Positions 43,489 to 52,125 of a DNA stretch of 64,000 bases are shown in pieces (within the stretch, counting starts at the first letter, position 1; each line of letters opens with the position of its first letter). The position numbers and the translations under genes were made by a program. The stretch spans positions 868,001 to 932,000 of the forward strand of contig CAJYMC010000007.1 of assembly GCA_913775715.1 (NCBI GenBank), given 5' to 3'. The DNA is from an uncultured Exiguobacterium sp. (GTDB lineage: Bacteria; Bacillota; Bacilli; Exiguobacteriales; Exiguobacteriaceae). Below the pieces are notes generated by a model. It did no database searches, had not been told where the DNA came from, and saw only the letters and a program-made list of their open reading frames with translations.

Positions 43489-43964
43489 TAATGGCTGTCA
43501 TCGAGACGTTTCGACATATGATAATCCGTCTTCTCGTACCCAAGCGATTCATACACATGAATCGCCCGTTCGTTATGCGCGAAGACATGTAGCGAAATCT
43601 TCTTGACGTTCATCCGTTTCAACATCACTTCTAGTAAGCGGAGCGCTTCCTTGCCATAGCCCTGATTTTGTTTTTCAGACGTAATCTTGACATCGAAGAT
43701 GAAAGCACAACGTCCGCGTGATTCTTCTGTCACATGGACCCAGACCATTCCAAGATCGTTCCCTGTCTCGTCACGAAACGTAAATAAGTAGTGATCCTTC
43801 GTCTTCAGACCTTCTGGCAACAATGTTGCGAATTCTTGTGTTGCCTTCTCGAGCGACTCGTTCTCCGACCACGTACCGGCACGACACTTCTCTGCCGCGT
43901 ATTCTTCAATCGCGACTGGTAAGTAGGTCTCATACGTCGCTTGACTCATTTGCTCGATGCGCAT
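43488..43964 (-). CDS. GNAT acetyltransferase
   Basis: The 158-residue product contains the GNAT core FIFDVKITSEKQNQGYGKEA (acetyl-CoA loop) and the C-terminal KISLHVFAHNERAIHVYESL. AGGAGG sits before the ATG. It overlaps the preceding GNAT gene by 19 bp, so these two are co-translated. The substrate is unknown. Confidence 0.88.
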   Translation of the reverse strand: MRIEQMSQATYETYLPVAIEEYAAEKCRAGTWSENESLEKATQEFATLLPEGLKTKDHYLFTFRDETGNDLGMVWVHVTEESRGRCAFIFDVKITSEKQNQGYGKEALRLLEVMLKRMNVKKISLHVFAHNERAIHVYESLGYEKTDYHMSKRLDDSH

Positions 43965-44524
43965 GCTGCCACCTCCTGCGTTTTCGACCAGTCCCGTCGT
44001 AACATCGCATAGACCTGGAGGTCGTGATAAGTTCCGTACAATTTCTCAGCGTCCCGTAAGACGCCTTCTTTCGTGAACCCGAGTCGTTCCGGGATCCGTC
44101 TGCTCCGGATGTTTCCGGTCGCACACTCGATGACGACGCGGTTCAAACCGAGCGTCTCGAAACAATAGTTCGTGACGAACCGGACGACGTCCGTCATGAC
44201 GCCTTTTCGAAGTCCCTTTTCTCCTAAGTAATAGCCAATCGACGTTTGTCCGAGATGCCGATTAATTTCATGTAAACTGATCGTTCCAACGAGCTCGTCC
44301 TGAAGATAGATGCCGCATGTAAAACCGTTACCATCGGCGAACTGTTGCAGCCATGCCGGAATGACGCTCTCCTGATATGTACTTGCCTCTGTTGCACCAT
44401 CGACCCAACCGAGCCATTCGCGGAGATGTGCGCGATTGGCATCGACGAGGGCGAACAATCCTTCCGCATGGTGCCGTTCGATCAATTGAAGCGATACGTG
44501 ATCGGATACTTGTAATCTGAACAT
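43946..44524 (-). CDS. GNAT acetyltransferase, RimL/YdaF type
   Basis: The 192-residue product is of the RimJ/RimL class: MFRLQVSDHVSLQLIERHHA, then TSIGYYLGEKGLRKGVMTDV (acetyl-CoA loop), and NIRSRRIPERLGFTKEGVL. It resembles B. subtilis YdaF. GGGGAGAGG precedes the ATG. It overlaps the downstream GNAT gene by 19 bp. The tail has a short Ala/Ser/Cys stretch without known function. Confidence 0.88.
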   Translation of the reverse strand: MFRLQVSDHVSLQLIERHHAEGLFALVDANRAHLREWLGWVDGATEASTYQESVIPAWLQQFADGNGFTCGIYLQDELVGTISLHEINRHLGQTSIGYYLGEKGLRKGVMTDVVRFVTNYCFETLGLNRVVIECATGNIRSRRIPERLGFTKEGVLRDAEKLYGTYHDLQVYAMLRRDWSKTQEVAACASSK

Positions 44525-44558
44525 GACCTCTCCCCTTTCTAGTACCTGTTGTTTGACG

Positions 44559-45047
44559 TTAAGTCGTCGTTTCCCTGCTTGACGTCACGTTCCATTCCAT
44601 TCGTCTCGAGCGGACAGCCATTCCGAGTGCCTCGTAAAAGGCGATCGCTTCCTGATTAGCGTCATCGACGCCGAGTTCGATTTTGTCACAGCCAATCGTT
44701 TCCGCATGCGCGTAAGCGGCTTGCATCAATCGTCTCCCGACGCCTTGTTTTTGATGCGTATCCGCAACGACGAGACTGATGACGCGTAAGTAATGCTTAT
44801 CGAAGACGAAGCCGCTTCCTTCGACGAAGTCTTCCTTTAGGACGATCACACCGGCAAGCCCATCTTGTTCCGCAACGAGTAATGCATAATTCGGATTCTC
44901 GAGTTGCGACAGAAATAAGTCTTCCGGGACCGGCATCTCGTGCGGACGGTAATGATCAGGTCGTAAGGCGACGTGTTGATCGTGGATTTGCTGAAACAAT
45001 GGAATCAAGGCCTGAAAATCGTCAGGACGAGCAGTGCGGATATTCAT
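44559..45047 (-). CDS. GNAT acetyltransferase
   Basis: The 162-residue product starts MNIRTARPDDFQALIPLFQQ and has LRVISLVVADTHQKQGVGRR as the acetyl-CoA loop and DDANQEAIAFYEALGMAVRS as the C-terminal motif. AAGGGAG lies about 10 bases before the ATG. It is the first of three tandem minus-strand GNAT genes. The substrate is unknown; it resembles the AAC(6')/PhnO-like group. Confidence 0.88.
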   Translation of the reverse strand: MNIRTARPDDFQALIPLFQQIHDQHVALRPDHYRPHEMPVPEDLFLSQLENPNYALLVAEQDGLAGVIVLKEDFVEGSGFVFDKHYLRVISLVVADTHQKQGVGRRLMQAAYAHAETIGCDKIELGVDDANQEAIAFYEALGMAVRSRRMEWNVTSSRETTT

Positions 45048-45118
45048 CAGAAGTTCGCTCCCTTTTCGTTTTGTAGTATATTAACATATTATTCCAAGGT
45101 AAAGGGATACTTTTTATA

Positions 45119-45149
45119 CAAAACGGCACTCCGTTTATCGGAATGCCGT
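45119..45149 (-). terminator. Terminator of the PAS-MCP gene
   Basis: ACGGCACTCCG and CGGAATGCCGT pair with one mismatch; the minus transcript runs on into TTTT. It follows the stop at 45157. Confidence 0.78.
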
Positions 45150-45156
45150 CTCTCAC

Positions 45157-46062
45157 TTAAATGGCTTTTGTAAAGTCTCGCGCTGTCTTCGTTAACGTCG
45201 ATGCCGCACTCTGAACGTCATGGAAGCGATCGACCGTTTCCGAGACGACGGTGACACTTGCTTGTGCATCCGACGTTGCTTGCGTCATCGCACGGGCAAT
45301 CCGCTGCAGTTCATCATTCATTCGCTGCGTCGTTTGCCGGACATCGACGACGGCTTGTTCGACGAGCTTTGAGAGATTTCGGACTTCTGTTGCAACGACG
45401 TTGAATCCTTTTCCATGTTCACCAGCTCGCGCTGCCTCGATCGATGCATTCAGTGACAAGAGATTCGTCTGTGACGCAATTGTTTTGATCGTCTCGGTCA
45501 CTTGAGTGATGTCCTGTGCCTGGCGTTGCAGCCGTTCAATCGTCTGATGGTTATCACGGGTCGTCTCGGCCATCTGTTCGATTGTTCGTCGTAACGCTTC
45601 GCTTTCCTGCTCACCATGCGTCGATCGCGTATTCAAATCACTAGCAATCGTGTCAAACGAAGTCGCGAATTGTTGAATCGTCTGCTGGCGATCCGTAATA
45701 TCGGAGGCAATTTTCAAAACACCGGTCACTTCCGTTCCATCGTAAATCGGCATATAGGTTGCTTCTAACCAAATCGATTGACCATGCGCATCGATGCGTT
45801 CAATTTTATCTGCCGTACTGAAGCCACTAAACAGCTTTTGCCAAAATGCTTGGTAACTGTCACTCATTGCAAACTCCGTCGTGCAGAAAAGGTGATGTTG
45901 CATCCCGATCATCTCTTCTCGTTTATACTTCATCGTCTTTGCGAATAAACCATTGACGTCGACGACACGACGTTGCCGGTCGAATCGAATCATTGCGACA
46001 TTATCTTGCAGGGAGGCTAAAATATCTTGAGATCCTAGGTTGGTTGAAAGTTGGGTGGTCAT
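45157..46062 (-). CDS. Soluble PAS-MCP chemoreceptor-like protein
   Basis: The 301-residue protein has an N-terminal PAS domain (about residues 15-125: [39 protein letters not shown]) directly joined to a short MCP signalling hairpin with the CheW/CheA-contact tip [20 protein letters not shown]. It has no membrane segment and no HAMP, and the signalling region is only about 150 residues, like B. subtilis YfmS. The PAS may bind a cofactor or ligand. GAGGAG lies upstream of the ATG. The gene is monocistronic. Confidence 0.88.
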   Translation of the reverse strand: MTTQLSTNLGSQDILASLQDNVAMIRFDRQRRVVDVNGLFAKTMKYKREEMIGMQHHLFCTTEFAMSDSYQAFWQKLFSGFSTADKIERIDAHGQSIWLEATYMPIYDGTEVTGVLKIASDITDRQQTIQQFATSFDTIASDLNTRSTHGEQESEALRRTIEQMAETTRDNHQTIERLQRQAQDITQVTETIKTIASQTNLLSLNASIEAARAGEHGKGFNVVATEVRNLSKLVEQAVVDVRQTTQRMNDELQRIARAMTQATSDAQASVTVVSETVDRFHDVQSAASTLTKTARDFTKAI

Positions 46063-46244
46063 GATTACAAACTCCTCTCGTCATCTACCTCCCGTTGCAG
46101 GCTATCCAAGATATTACAAATCGGAATAGTATGAATTAAAGATATATGACTAAAATTTTTTTATCTTCTTTACATATAGCCAGACAGCGATGGAATGAAA
46201 CGTGATTTTTCTAAATATTCATATCCTACACCTCTTTTTTAAAC

Positions 46245-46272
46245 TTGTCTTTTTCTTCCGACCTGATATACT
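46245..46272 (+). promoter_or_regulatory. Promoter of the ROK regulator operon
   Basis: TTGTCT, a 16-base spacer and TATACT form a sigma-A-like promoter 56 bp before the TTG start at 46328. The 24-bp palindrome follows it immediately. Confidence 0.7.
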
Positions 46273-46281
46273 CAAATCAAA

Positions 46282-46305
46282 ACTTATTAAACTTTTTTAA
46301 TAAGT
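46282..46305 (+). promoter_or_regulatory. 24-bp palindromic operator of the ROK regulator
   Basis: Arms ACTTATTAAA and TTTAATAAGT are perfect inverted repeats separated by four bases. The site lies just downstream of the -10 element, in the position of an XylR/NagC-type operator, so autorepression is likely. Confidence 0.75.
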
Positions 46306-46327
46306 AAACTAGTTTGGAGGTCTTTGT

Positions 46328-47311
46328 TTGACTGAACTCATTTCACGTACACGTCACGCTTTTTTAGTTGACCATCTCGATACGATCCCTGCGATTCGTC
46401 ACGTTTTGGATGTCAGTTTTCCGACTGCGAGCAAACAAATCGATCAGATGATCGCTGCTCGAGAAATTGAAGAGACACCACTTGAATTGGTTCGCGGAGG
46501 GCGTCCGGCAAAACGGTATCGCTATCGCACGGATCGCTTCCAAGGACTTGCTCTTTATCTTGAACGCACGTATCTGCAGTATCGCATCCACGACGTCGGT
46601 GGACATCTGATCGCAACAGATCGGTTGACGTTCGATTCGTCGGATCATGGATCTCATTTATTGAAAACGCTATCAACATTACTCGACGATCATCCAGATG
46701 TTCAAACGCTTGCGATTGGTGTTGCCGGTGCCGTTGATACCACCGGCACGATCCTGTTCGCCCCGGATTATGCGACGTTAGACGGTCGCCCCTTGCAACA
46801 AGAACTGACGGAACGGTTCGGGCGACCCGTCGTCATCGAAAATGATATGAACGCTGCGGTCCGTGCCCAAGCTTCTGATAACGAGACGACTGTCTATGTG
46901 TATCTCGGAACGAACGGACCGGGATCCGGCGTCGCCGTTTCCGGTCATGTCATCCGCGGAGCGCATCACTTCGCTGGAGAGATCTCGTTCATCCCGTTTG
47001 ACGACAAGCGAAATGTCGGACAAGTCCTCGCGACGACTACACCACACTCTGACGACTGGTATGAAGCGTTAAGTCGAATCATTCTCTCGTTTAGCGTCAC
47101 CTTGAATCCGGATGCCATCTTATTTACGTCGTCCGATGTCTCAGATGACGGATTAGCTCGGCTGACGGAACGATGCGCCAAGCGCTTTCCGCTCGACAAA
47201 TTACCTCAGTTGCGGCAAGGCGACTGGGAAACCGATTATTTAGATGGTTTGATGCAACTGAGCATCCAGTCATTCATTGAACAAATTCCGTTAGGAGGTC
47301 TCGCCCGATGA
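46328..47311 (+). CDS. ROK-family transcriptional regulator
   Basis: The 327-residue product starts at a TTG with TGGAGG upstream. An N-terminal winged HTH (LDVSFPTASKQIDQMIAARE) precedes a ROK kinase-like domain: TLAIGVAGAVDTTGTILFAP, VVIENDMNAAVRAQASD and VYLGTNGPGSGVAVSGHVI. The cysteine-rich zinc motif and the classic E-x-G-H of ROK kinases are not evident (HHFAGEISFIPF is similar), so a sensor rather than a kinase is likely. It overlaps the MFS gene by 4 bp; a sugar-like ligand is probable. Confidence 0.88.
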   Translation: MTELISRTRHAFLVDHLDTIPAIRHVLDVSFPTASKQIDQMIAAREIEETPLELVRGGRPAKRYRYRTDRFQGLALYLERTYLQYRIHDVGGHLIATDRLTFDSSDHGSHLLKTLSTLLDDHPDVQTLAIGVAGAVDTTGTILFAPDYATLDGRPLQQELTERFGRPVVIENDMNAAVRAQASDNETTVYVYLGTNGPGSGVAVSGHVIRGAHHFAGEISFIPFDDKRNVGQVLATTTPHSDDWYEALSRIILSFSVTLNPDAILFTSSDVSDDGLARLTERCAKRFPLDKLPQLRQGDWETDYLDGLMQLSIQSFIEQIPLGGLAR

Positions 47312-48471
47312 CCCGTCTACTATTACCTTTGATTTATCTCGCTTTTATCAGTCTCGGTCTGCCGGATGCGTTACTCGGTACGGCGTGGCCCGTGATGCGG
47401 CTCGATCTCGACGCACCGCTCGACATGGCAGGTTGGCTCTTTATGACGATTGCTGCCGGAACGATCGTTTCGAGTCTGTTTAGCGGTCGCTTGATCGAAC
47501 GTTATTCAACGGGTCCGATCACGGCAGCTTCTGCTGGTTTGACGGCACTGGCATTGATCGGTTTTTTCGTTGCTCCGTCCTTGATTTGGCTCTTCGTCCT
47601 TGCGATCCCGCTTGGACTCGGTGCTGGAGTCGTCGACGCGGCGCTCAATCACTTCGTTGCCACCCATTATCAAGCGCATCATATGAACTGGCTCCATTGC
47701 TTTTGGGGCATCGGTGCGACGGCTGGTCCGCTCATCATGGCTGGTGTATTGCTCGATTCCGGCTGGCGTGTTGGTTACCTCGTCGTCGGCGCACTACAAC
47801 TCGTTTTAATGATCGTCTTGATCGTCAGCTTACCGCTTTGGAAGCGGGCTCCGAAACAGGTGTCTGAACAGGGTCAGACCGTGAATACGTCGTCCGGAAA
47901 ACCACGCGGATTGATTGCCGCTCTCGCAGCGTTTTGTTTTTATTGTGGCGTCGAAGCGGTCGTTGGTCTGTGGGGCAGTAGTTATCTTGTCCAAGTCCGG
48001 TCCTTTTCCGTAACATCAGCAGCGACGTGGATTTCCGTCTATTACGGAAGCATCACCGCGGGGCGATTCATTAGTGGTTTTCTATCGCTACGCTGGTCGA
48101 ATCGTCGTTTGATTCGTGTCGGTCAATGGACGGCATTCGTCGGAGCCGCCTGTTTCATCCTCGCACCCGCTGCCTGGATGCCGCTTGGTTTCGTACTTGT
48201 CGGGCTTGGTCTCGCACCGATTTACCCGGCAATGCTCCATGAGACGCCGGTTCGCTTCGGGGAGGCCGCGGCGCAACGGCTGATGGGGGTGCAAATGGCA
48301 TTCGCCTATACCGGTAGTACCTTCATGCCGCCATTATTCGGATGGCTGGCGACGTCCTATTCCTTATCATTGTTCCATTGGTTTACGATCAGTCTCATCT
48401 TCTTGATGCTGGTCGCTACGGAAGGCTTGAACCGGATGTTATTTAGACAGCGATTGGCAAAAGCGTCTTGA
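47308..48471 (+). CDS. MFS transporter, fucose-permease-like group
   Basis: The 387-residue protein has 12 predicted transmembrane helices. AFISLGLPDALLGTAWPVM is the first-helix signature of the YfkF/FucP-like MFS group, and GLGAGVVDAALNHFVATHYQ with NWLHCFWGIGATAGPLIM is typical of it. It is translationally coupled to the ROK regulator (4-bp overlap) and followed by a VOC gene 17 bp downstream. Sugar or small-metabolite transport is plausible; the direction and substrate are unknown. Confidence 0.88.
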   Translation: MTRLLLPLIYLAFISLGLPDALLGTAWPVMRLDLDAPLDMAGWLFMTIAAGTIVSSLFSGRLIERYSTGPITAASAGLTALALIGFFVAPSLIWLFVLAIPLGLGAGVVDAALNHFVATHYQAHHMNWLHCFWGIGATAGPLIMAGVLLDSGWRVGYLVVGALQLVLMIVLIVSLPLWKRAPKQVSEQGQTVNTSSGKPRGLIAALAAFCFYCGVEAVVGLWGSSYLVQVRSFSVTSAATWISVYYGSITAGRFISGFLSLRWSNRRLIRVGQWTAFVGAACFILAPAAWMPLGFVLVGLGLAPIYPAMLHETPVRFGEAAAQRLMGVQMAFAYTGSTFMPPLFGWLATSYSLSLFHWFTISLIFLMLVATEGLNRMLFRQRLAKAS

Positions 48472-48488
48472 AAAAAGGAGGAATGGAG

Positions 48489-48866
48489 ATGAAGATTGAA
48501 CATGTCGCCCTCTGGGTGGCAGACCTGGACGGGATGCGTCAATTCTACGAAACACATTTTGATGCTACGGCAGGCGAGCGGTATCATAATCCGGCGAAAG
48601 GGTTCACATCGTATTTCCTGACGTTCTCGAGTGGTGCGCGTCTTGAGTTGATGCAACGGACGGACATCACAGAACGAACAACGAACATGCTTGGATATGC
48701 CCACCTCGCCTTTTCGCTCGGCAGCAAACAAGCAGTCGATGACTGGACGGCTCGGTTACAGAACGCAGGTGTACAACATCTAGACGGTCCGCGGACGACG
48801 GGTGATGGATATTACGAGAGTACATTCAATGATCTAGAAGGAAATATACTCGAACTGACGGTCTAA
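48489..48866 (+). CDS. VOC/glyoxalase family protein
   Basis: AAAAGGAGG eight bases before the ATG at 48489 sets the start over an in-frame ATG seven codons earlier. The 125-residue product has MKIEHVALWVADLDGMRQFY (first metal His), NMLGYAHLAFSLGSKQAVDD (second His) and FNDLEGNILELTV (terminal Glu). It is a VOC protein of the lactoylglutathione-lyase-like class and the last gene of the ROK-MFS-VOC operon. Confidence 0.88.
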   Translation: MKIEHVALWVADLDGMRQFYETHFDATAGERYHNPAKGFTSYFLTFSSGARLELMQRTDITERTTNMLGYAHLAFSLGSKQAVDDWTARLQNAGVQHLDGPRTTGDGYYESTFNDLEGNILELTV

Positions 48867-48908
48867 TAAACAATCCCTCATTCTGACTAGAATGAGGGAT
48901 TGTTTATT
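48865..48908. terminator. Perfect 20-bp hairpin terminator
   Basis: AATAAACAATCCCTCATTCT is the exact reverse complement of 48889-48908, with the loop GACT. It directly ends the ROK operon and includes its stop codon. Confidence 0.9.
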
Positions 48909-49097
48909 GGTCGATGACTGTTCTATCGTTTTCTGCTTGTTAGTGTATCTCTTGACGAGCAGGTGTATGAGACACATTTCATTCAGACTATCATTAGGCT
49001 ACTTTTACAAAACTCTTTCGCTGTAAACATTTGTAATGATAAGCTAAAAAAGAACCAAATTATGACTATGCGCATTCTTTTGACGAGGAGGTAGTTT

Positions 49098-49337
49098 ATG
49101 CGAAAGTATTTAGGATGGATCTCGATTGGCATCGTGGTTTTTACTTTTTTGACGGTTAAGCTCTTACCGTTCAATGGTTTTTGGGGTACGAATTATATGT
49201 TGGCGGGCATCGCGCTCGCTCTAGTTACCGCCATTCTTAGTCTAAAAAATATAGGAAAAATTCTTGCGCTAACACTTCTCACTTCTCTCTTGGTACTTTT
49301 TATTTTTTCAGTGATCGGTTTTTTAGCACTAGCTTGA
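49098..49337 (+). CDS. Small membrane protein, paralogue of the 58065 gene
   Basis: The 79-residue product has three hydrophobic segments: YLGWISIGIVVFTFLTVKLL, YMLAGIALALVTAILSL and LALTLLTSLLVLFIFSVIGF. A GAGGAGG site precedes the ATG. It aligns along its length with the 80-residue product of 58065-58307 (shared GWISIG, FNGFWG versus INGFWG, and IGK). Nothing is known about it; the family looks like a small Exiguobacterium or Bacillales membrane protein. Confidence 0.8.
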   Translation: MRKYLGWISIGIVVFTFLTVKLLPFNGFWGTNYMLAGIALALVTAILSLKNIGKILALTLLTSLLVLFIFSVIGFLALA

Positions 49338-49370
49338 TTGTTTCACGAAACGATGAAAAACGGTTGACGA

Positions 49371-49982
49371 TTAACTGATATCATTGCGATATTTATTCTT
49401 GAACACGTCATACGTTGCTGTATCACCGAACAAAAAGAAACAACCGCGATCATCATAGATATTCATGACGATATTTCGATCTATGTTTACGAAAAAGACT
49501 TCCGGATAGTATGTATATGTTTGACGAAATCTTGGTAGCAGCGTTGGGAAATCCTGATGGCAGATCGCTTTGATTAAACGCTTATAATCTAACGCGTTTT
49601 TGTTCGATAATAAAACGGTATATTCGGATACCTGATCTTCTTCATCAATCACTTTCTCTACGAATTTTATGTTGTATTTATCTTCTCTACGTCTTAAATG
49701 ACGAAACACTTTCGTCGCTGACTTTTGATATTTACCGCGCTCCCTTCTCACATGCACGACGAAGTAAAAAGACTCCTCTTCTCGGAATAGATCCTCAAAC
49801 AATTCGTTTGATTTATTGTACGCCTGTTTGAAGTATTCCTCGTTGATTTCATCGGAATTTTTCTTTAACTGATACAGGTCCTTTACTAAATCTACGTGGA
49901 ATACTAAATCCTTCTCGACAAAGGAACGATCAAATAAGTTCACATTCCCGAAATGTTGTTGTAAGTATTGTTCGAAGTTCAT
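49371..49982 (-). CDS. DUF3885-like protein
   Basis: The 203-residue product begins MNFEQYLQQHFGNVNLFDRS and contains FYFVVHVRRERGKYQKSATK, and FFVNIDRNIVMNIYDDRGCF followed by the C-terminal DTATYDVFKNKYRNDIS. This matches the DUF3885 pattern (R-x-F, NID...IYDDRG) that I recall from Bacillus, where many such genes sit near polymorphic-toxin or immunity genes. AAAGGAG is eight bases before the ATG. Its function is unknown. Confidence 0.75.
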   Translation of the reverse strand: MNFEQYLQQHFGNVNLFDRSFVEKDLVFHVDLVKDLYQLKKNSDEINEEYFKQAYNKSNELFEDLFREEESFYFVVHVRRERGKYQKSATKVFRHLRRREDKYNIKFVEKVIDEEDQVSEYTVLLSNKNALDYKRLIKAICHQDFPTLLPRFRQTYTYYPEVFFVNIDRNIVMNIYDDRGCFFLFGDTATYDVFKNKYRNDIS

Positions 49983-50091
49983 TCCAAAGCTCCTTTATTC
50001 TGATGAGGACAGATGTATTGTTTTGAATAACTGTTGCAGGATGGATTAATTTAATGATCGATACAACAAATCTAGAAAGGAGGATGCGAAG

Positions 50092-50559
50092 ATGATCATT
50101 GATACATTATCGAATCATCCTGAACACTTAGAAGTAGTTGCCATAATGATTCATTCCGAATTCGTTCAAAAGAAAAAAGGGACGGCACGCTATGATCAAG
50201 TAAAAGCCTTTTTAGACAAAAAACCAAGTGAACCGTATCCTATGACGTTCGTTGCCTTAGATGATGTCACGTGTATCGGAACCGTTTCCCTATTTGAAAA
50301 TGACTTGAATGAACGACCAGCCTATACGCCTTGGCTCGCTTCTTTATTCGTTGAAACAGTTTATCGGAATCAAGGAATCGCTCAGCAACTCATCAATCAA
50401 TTAATTATCTACGCTAAATCACGACAGATCCCAACAATTTATTTAAAAACAGACAACGCTTCAGCATATTATAAAAAATTCGGATGGATACTGATCGAAA
50501 CGATCGAGACGACCGATTTACCATTACATATTTTTTCTTACAATGTTCAAGAATCATAG
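50092..50559 (+). CDS. GNAT acetyltransferase
   Basis: The 155-residue product has IGTVSLFENDLNERPAYTPW and then LASLFVETVYRNQGIAQQL as the acetyl-CoA loop and IYLKTDNASAYYKKFGWILI as the C-terminal part. It matches YitH/YhjR-like GNATs found in Bacillales. AAAGGAGG before the ATG gives a strong start. Codon usage is more AT-rich than in earlier GNATs. The substrate is unknown. Confidence 0.87.
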   Translation: MIIDTLSNHPEHLEVVAIMIHSEFVQKKKGTARYDQVKAFLDKKPSEPYPMTFVALDDVTCIGTVSLFENDLNERPAYTPWLASLFVETVYRNQGIAQQLINQLIIYAKSRQIPTIYLKTDNASAYYKKFGWILIETIETTDLPLHIFSYNVQES

Positions 50560-50633
50560 TACGTTTTAGTGACCGACGACAGCAATTTTGTATAAATGAT
50601 CTACCGCAATGAAATACCAGAAAGGATGTTTTG

Positions 50634-51311
50634 ATGGATCTTAAAATTAAAAGCTATATTACAATTCCGCCTGAAACCAAAGAGTTAGATGTGCATCAAA
50701 CCTATCCGGGCTACATAAAGATGACTGATCTCATCAAAAACGATGTCTTTAATTATGCTTTTGGTCGAGCTGGCGGATATCCTGCAGGAATAGTCACTTT
50801 TTGTATTGAGGGAATGCCCCTTCCTTTTAACGCACACGTGAGCGAGCTATTCCAATTTTGGCATGCGTTGATAAAAAGTGTTGCCACGAATGATTTGCAT
50901 GACATTGAAAAGTTCGATTGGTCACTTCCATATGAAAATGAAGAAATTTCTACGCATTTCATTCTTCGATTTTTCTATCGAAAAAAACGAGTAGAATTTC
51001 ATTATCAAAAACAACACTTGGCTACTGTTTCACTAGACGTTTATAAAAGAGCAGTCGTACAGGGATTTTTAGACTTTATGTGGCATACGAATCTCGAGTT
51101 TGAGACGATCATGTATGATTCGCTAGGTGAGGAGATTGATTACGCAGCGATGCGAGAAGATGGAGGAGACGATTTATATACATGTCGCTACATCTTTTTA
51201 CAATTCATGAAAGAACTCTATCGACAAAAAAATGATGTACAACCGTTGATAAACTTCGATGTTAAGATTAGCCGTACGTTTTCTAATTTACATTATGATT
51301 TAAAGGATTAA
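50634..51311 (+). CDS. Hypothetical protein, 225 aa
   Basis: AAAGGA is seven bases before the ATG at 50634; a TTG one codon upstream is closer. The product, beginning MDLKIKSYITIPPETKELDV, is soluble and AT-rich in codon use, with aromatic-rich blocks (YAFGRAGGYPAGIVTFCIEG, HFILRFFYRKKRVEFHYQKQ). The region around residues 70-90 (LFQFWHALIKSVATNDLHD) is predicted helical. I do not recognise it; its style is like single-domain immunity or small accessory proteins in this region. Confidence 0.6.
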   Translation: MDLKIKSYITIPPETKELDVHQTYPGYIKMTDLIKNDVFNYAFGRAGGYPAGIVTFCIEGMPLPFNAHVSELFQFWHALIKSVATNDLHDIEKFDWSLPYENEEISTHFILRFFYRKKRVEFHYQKQHLATVSLDVYKRAVVQGFLDFMWHTNLEFETIMYDSLGEEIDYAAMREDGGDDLYTCRYIFLQFMKELYRQKNDVQPLINFDVKISRTFSNLHYDLKD

Positions 51312-51333
51312 GAACTTACTGGTGTGAAAGCAG

Positions 51334-51663
51334 TTATACATCTTTTTTAAATCGATCCTTCGTATTCGCGTACACACCTGCAAAAACTATAAAAAATAAG
51401 AGTAGCACGAATCCTACTATGACGAAAAATGAAGATCCAAACATCTCACTGAATGCAATCAATAATAAGCTAAAGCTGATCCCATACATGATCTTACCCA
51501 TAAATTTACATAAGGCGACTTCGTCATATGTTTCCTTTTTACTTTCTGACATCGTATTATATCCTGCAAGTAATGAGGCACCCTTTCCACGAGATAACAT
51601 GACAGCAAACACTACCATGGGAACAAAGATTACGAAATAAACGATGGATTCGTTCAAGACCAT
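51334..51663 (-). CDS. DUF3784-like membrane protein
   Basis: The 109-residue product has an N-terminal membrane helix (about 8-24), then GKGASLLAGYNTMSESKKETYD, the motif of DUF3784, and two further membrane segments (about 56-74 and 80-98). AGGAGTGC lies before the ATG. This family is common in Firmicutes, often near toxin or lantibiotic genes; its function is unknown. Confidence 0.85.
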   Translation of the reverse strand: MVLNESIVYFVIFVPMVVFAVMLSRGKGASLLAGYNTMSESKKETYDEVALCKFMGKIMYGISFSLLLIAFSEMFGSSFFVIVGFVLLLFFIVFAGVYANTKDRFKKDV

Positions 51664-51779
51664 GCACTCCTAACTCTTGTTTTAATAGATGTCGTGTTAC
51701 TTATCCATCTACGTTCTACGATCAAACTGAGTTTCATTCAAATATCATATGCACAATTTGTTGATTTTATTCACATGTA

Positions 51780-52048
51780 ATGAATAACGTACTGGATTCC
51801 ATCAGTACTGAAGATGTCTTTACTGAGCGCATCATCAAAAGTATGGATACAAATTAACGAAGCTGCTTATGAAGATATGGTAGTTGATAATACTGAAAAA
51901 AGCTTCCTCTCTGGAGTAACTATAGTCTCTGTCGAGACATCATCGATCATTACATTTCATACTATCCGAAGCTACGACAAAAGATTGAACGTTCGTAACG
52001 GAAGACGATTTCTTAGAAAGTTACATCTATCAAAAGTTTCTAGAATAA
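51780..52048 (+). pseudogene. Decayed coding remnant, family unknown
   Basis: An ATG at 51780 opens MNNVLDSISTEDVFTERIIK and stops after 25 codons. The next frame carries NEAAYEDMVVDNTEKSFLSG, a return to the first frame gives DIIDHYISYYPKLRQKIER, and a third frame gives VTEDDFLESYIYQKFLE followed by TAA. The pieces read as one acidic protein of about 85-90 residues with at least three frame changes. No ribosome site is obvious. This is a plausible but unproven pseudogene. Confidence 0.4.
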
Positions 52049-52125
52049 TAAAAAAATAAACAACGTTATTTCAATACGATTAGTGAGAATATATTGCTTG
52101 TTTCAATTATATAAAATGATTTATT

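Noticed and set aside
51814-52059. 81-codon plus-strand open frame
   Set aside because: No ribosome site; the coherent peptide blocks switch frames around it, so I treat the region as a decayed gene instead.
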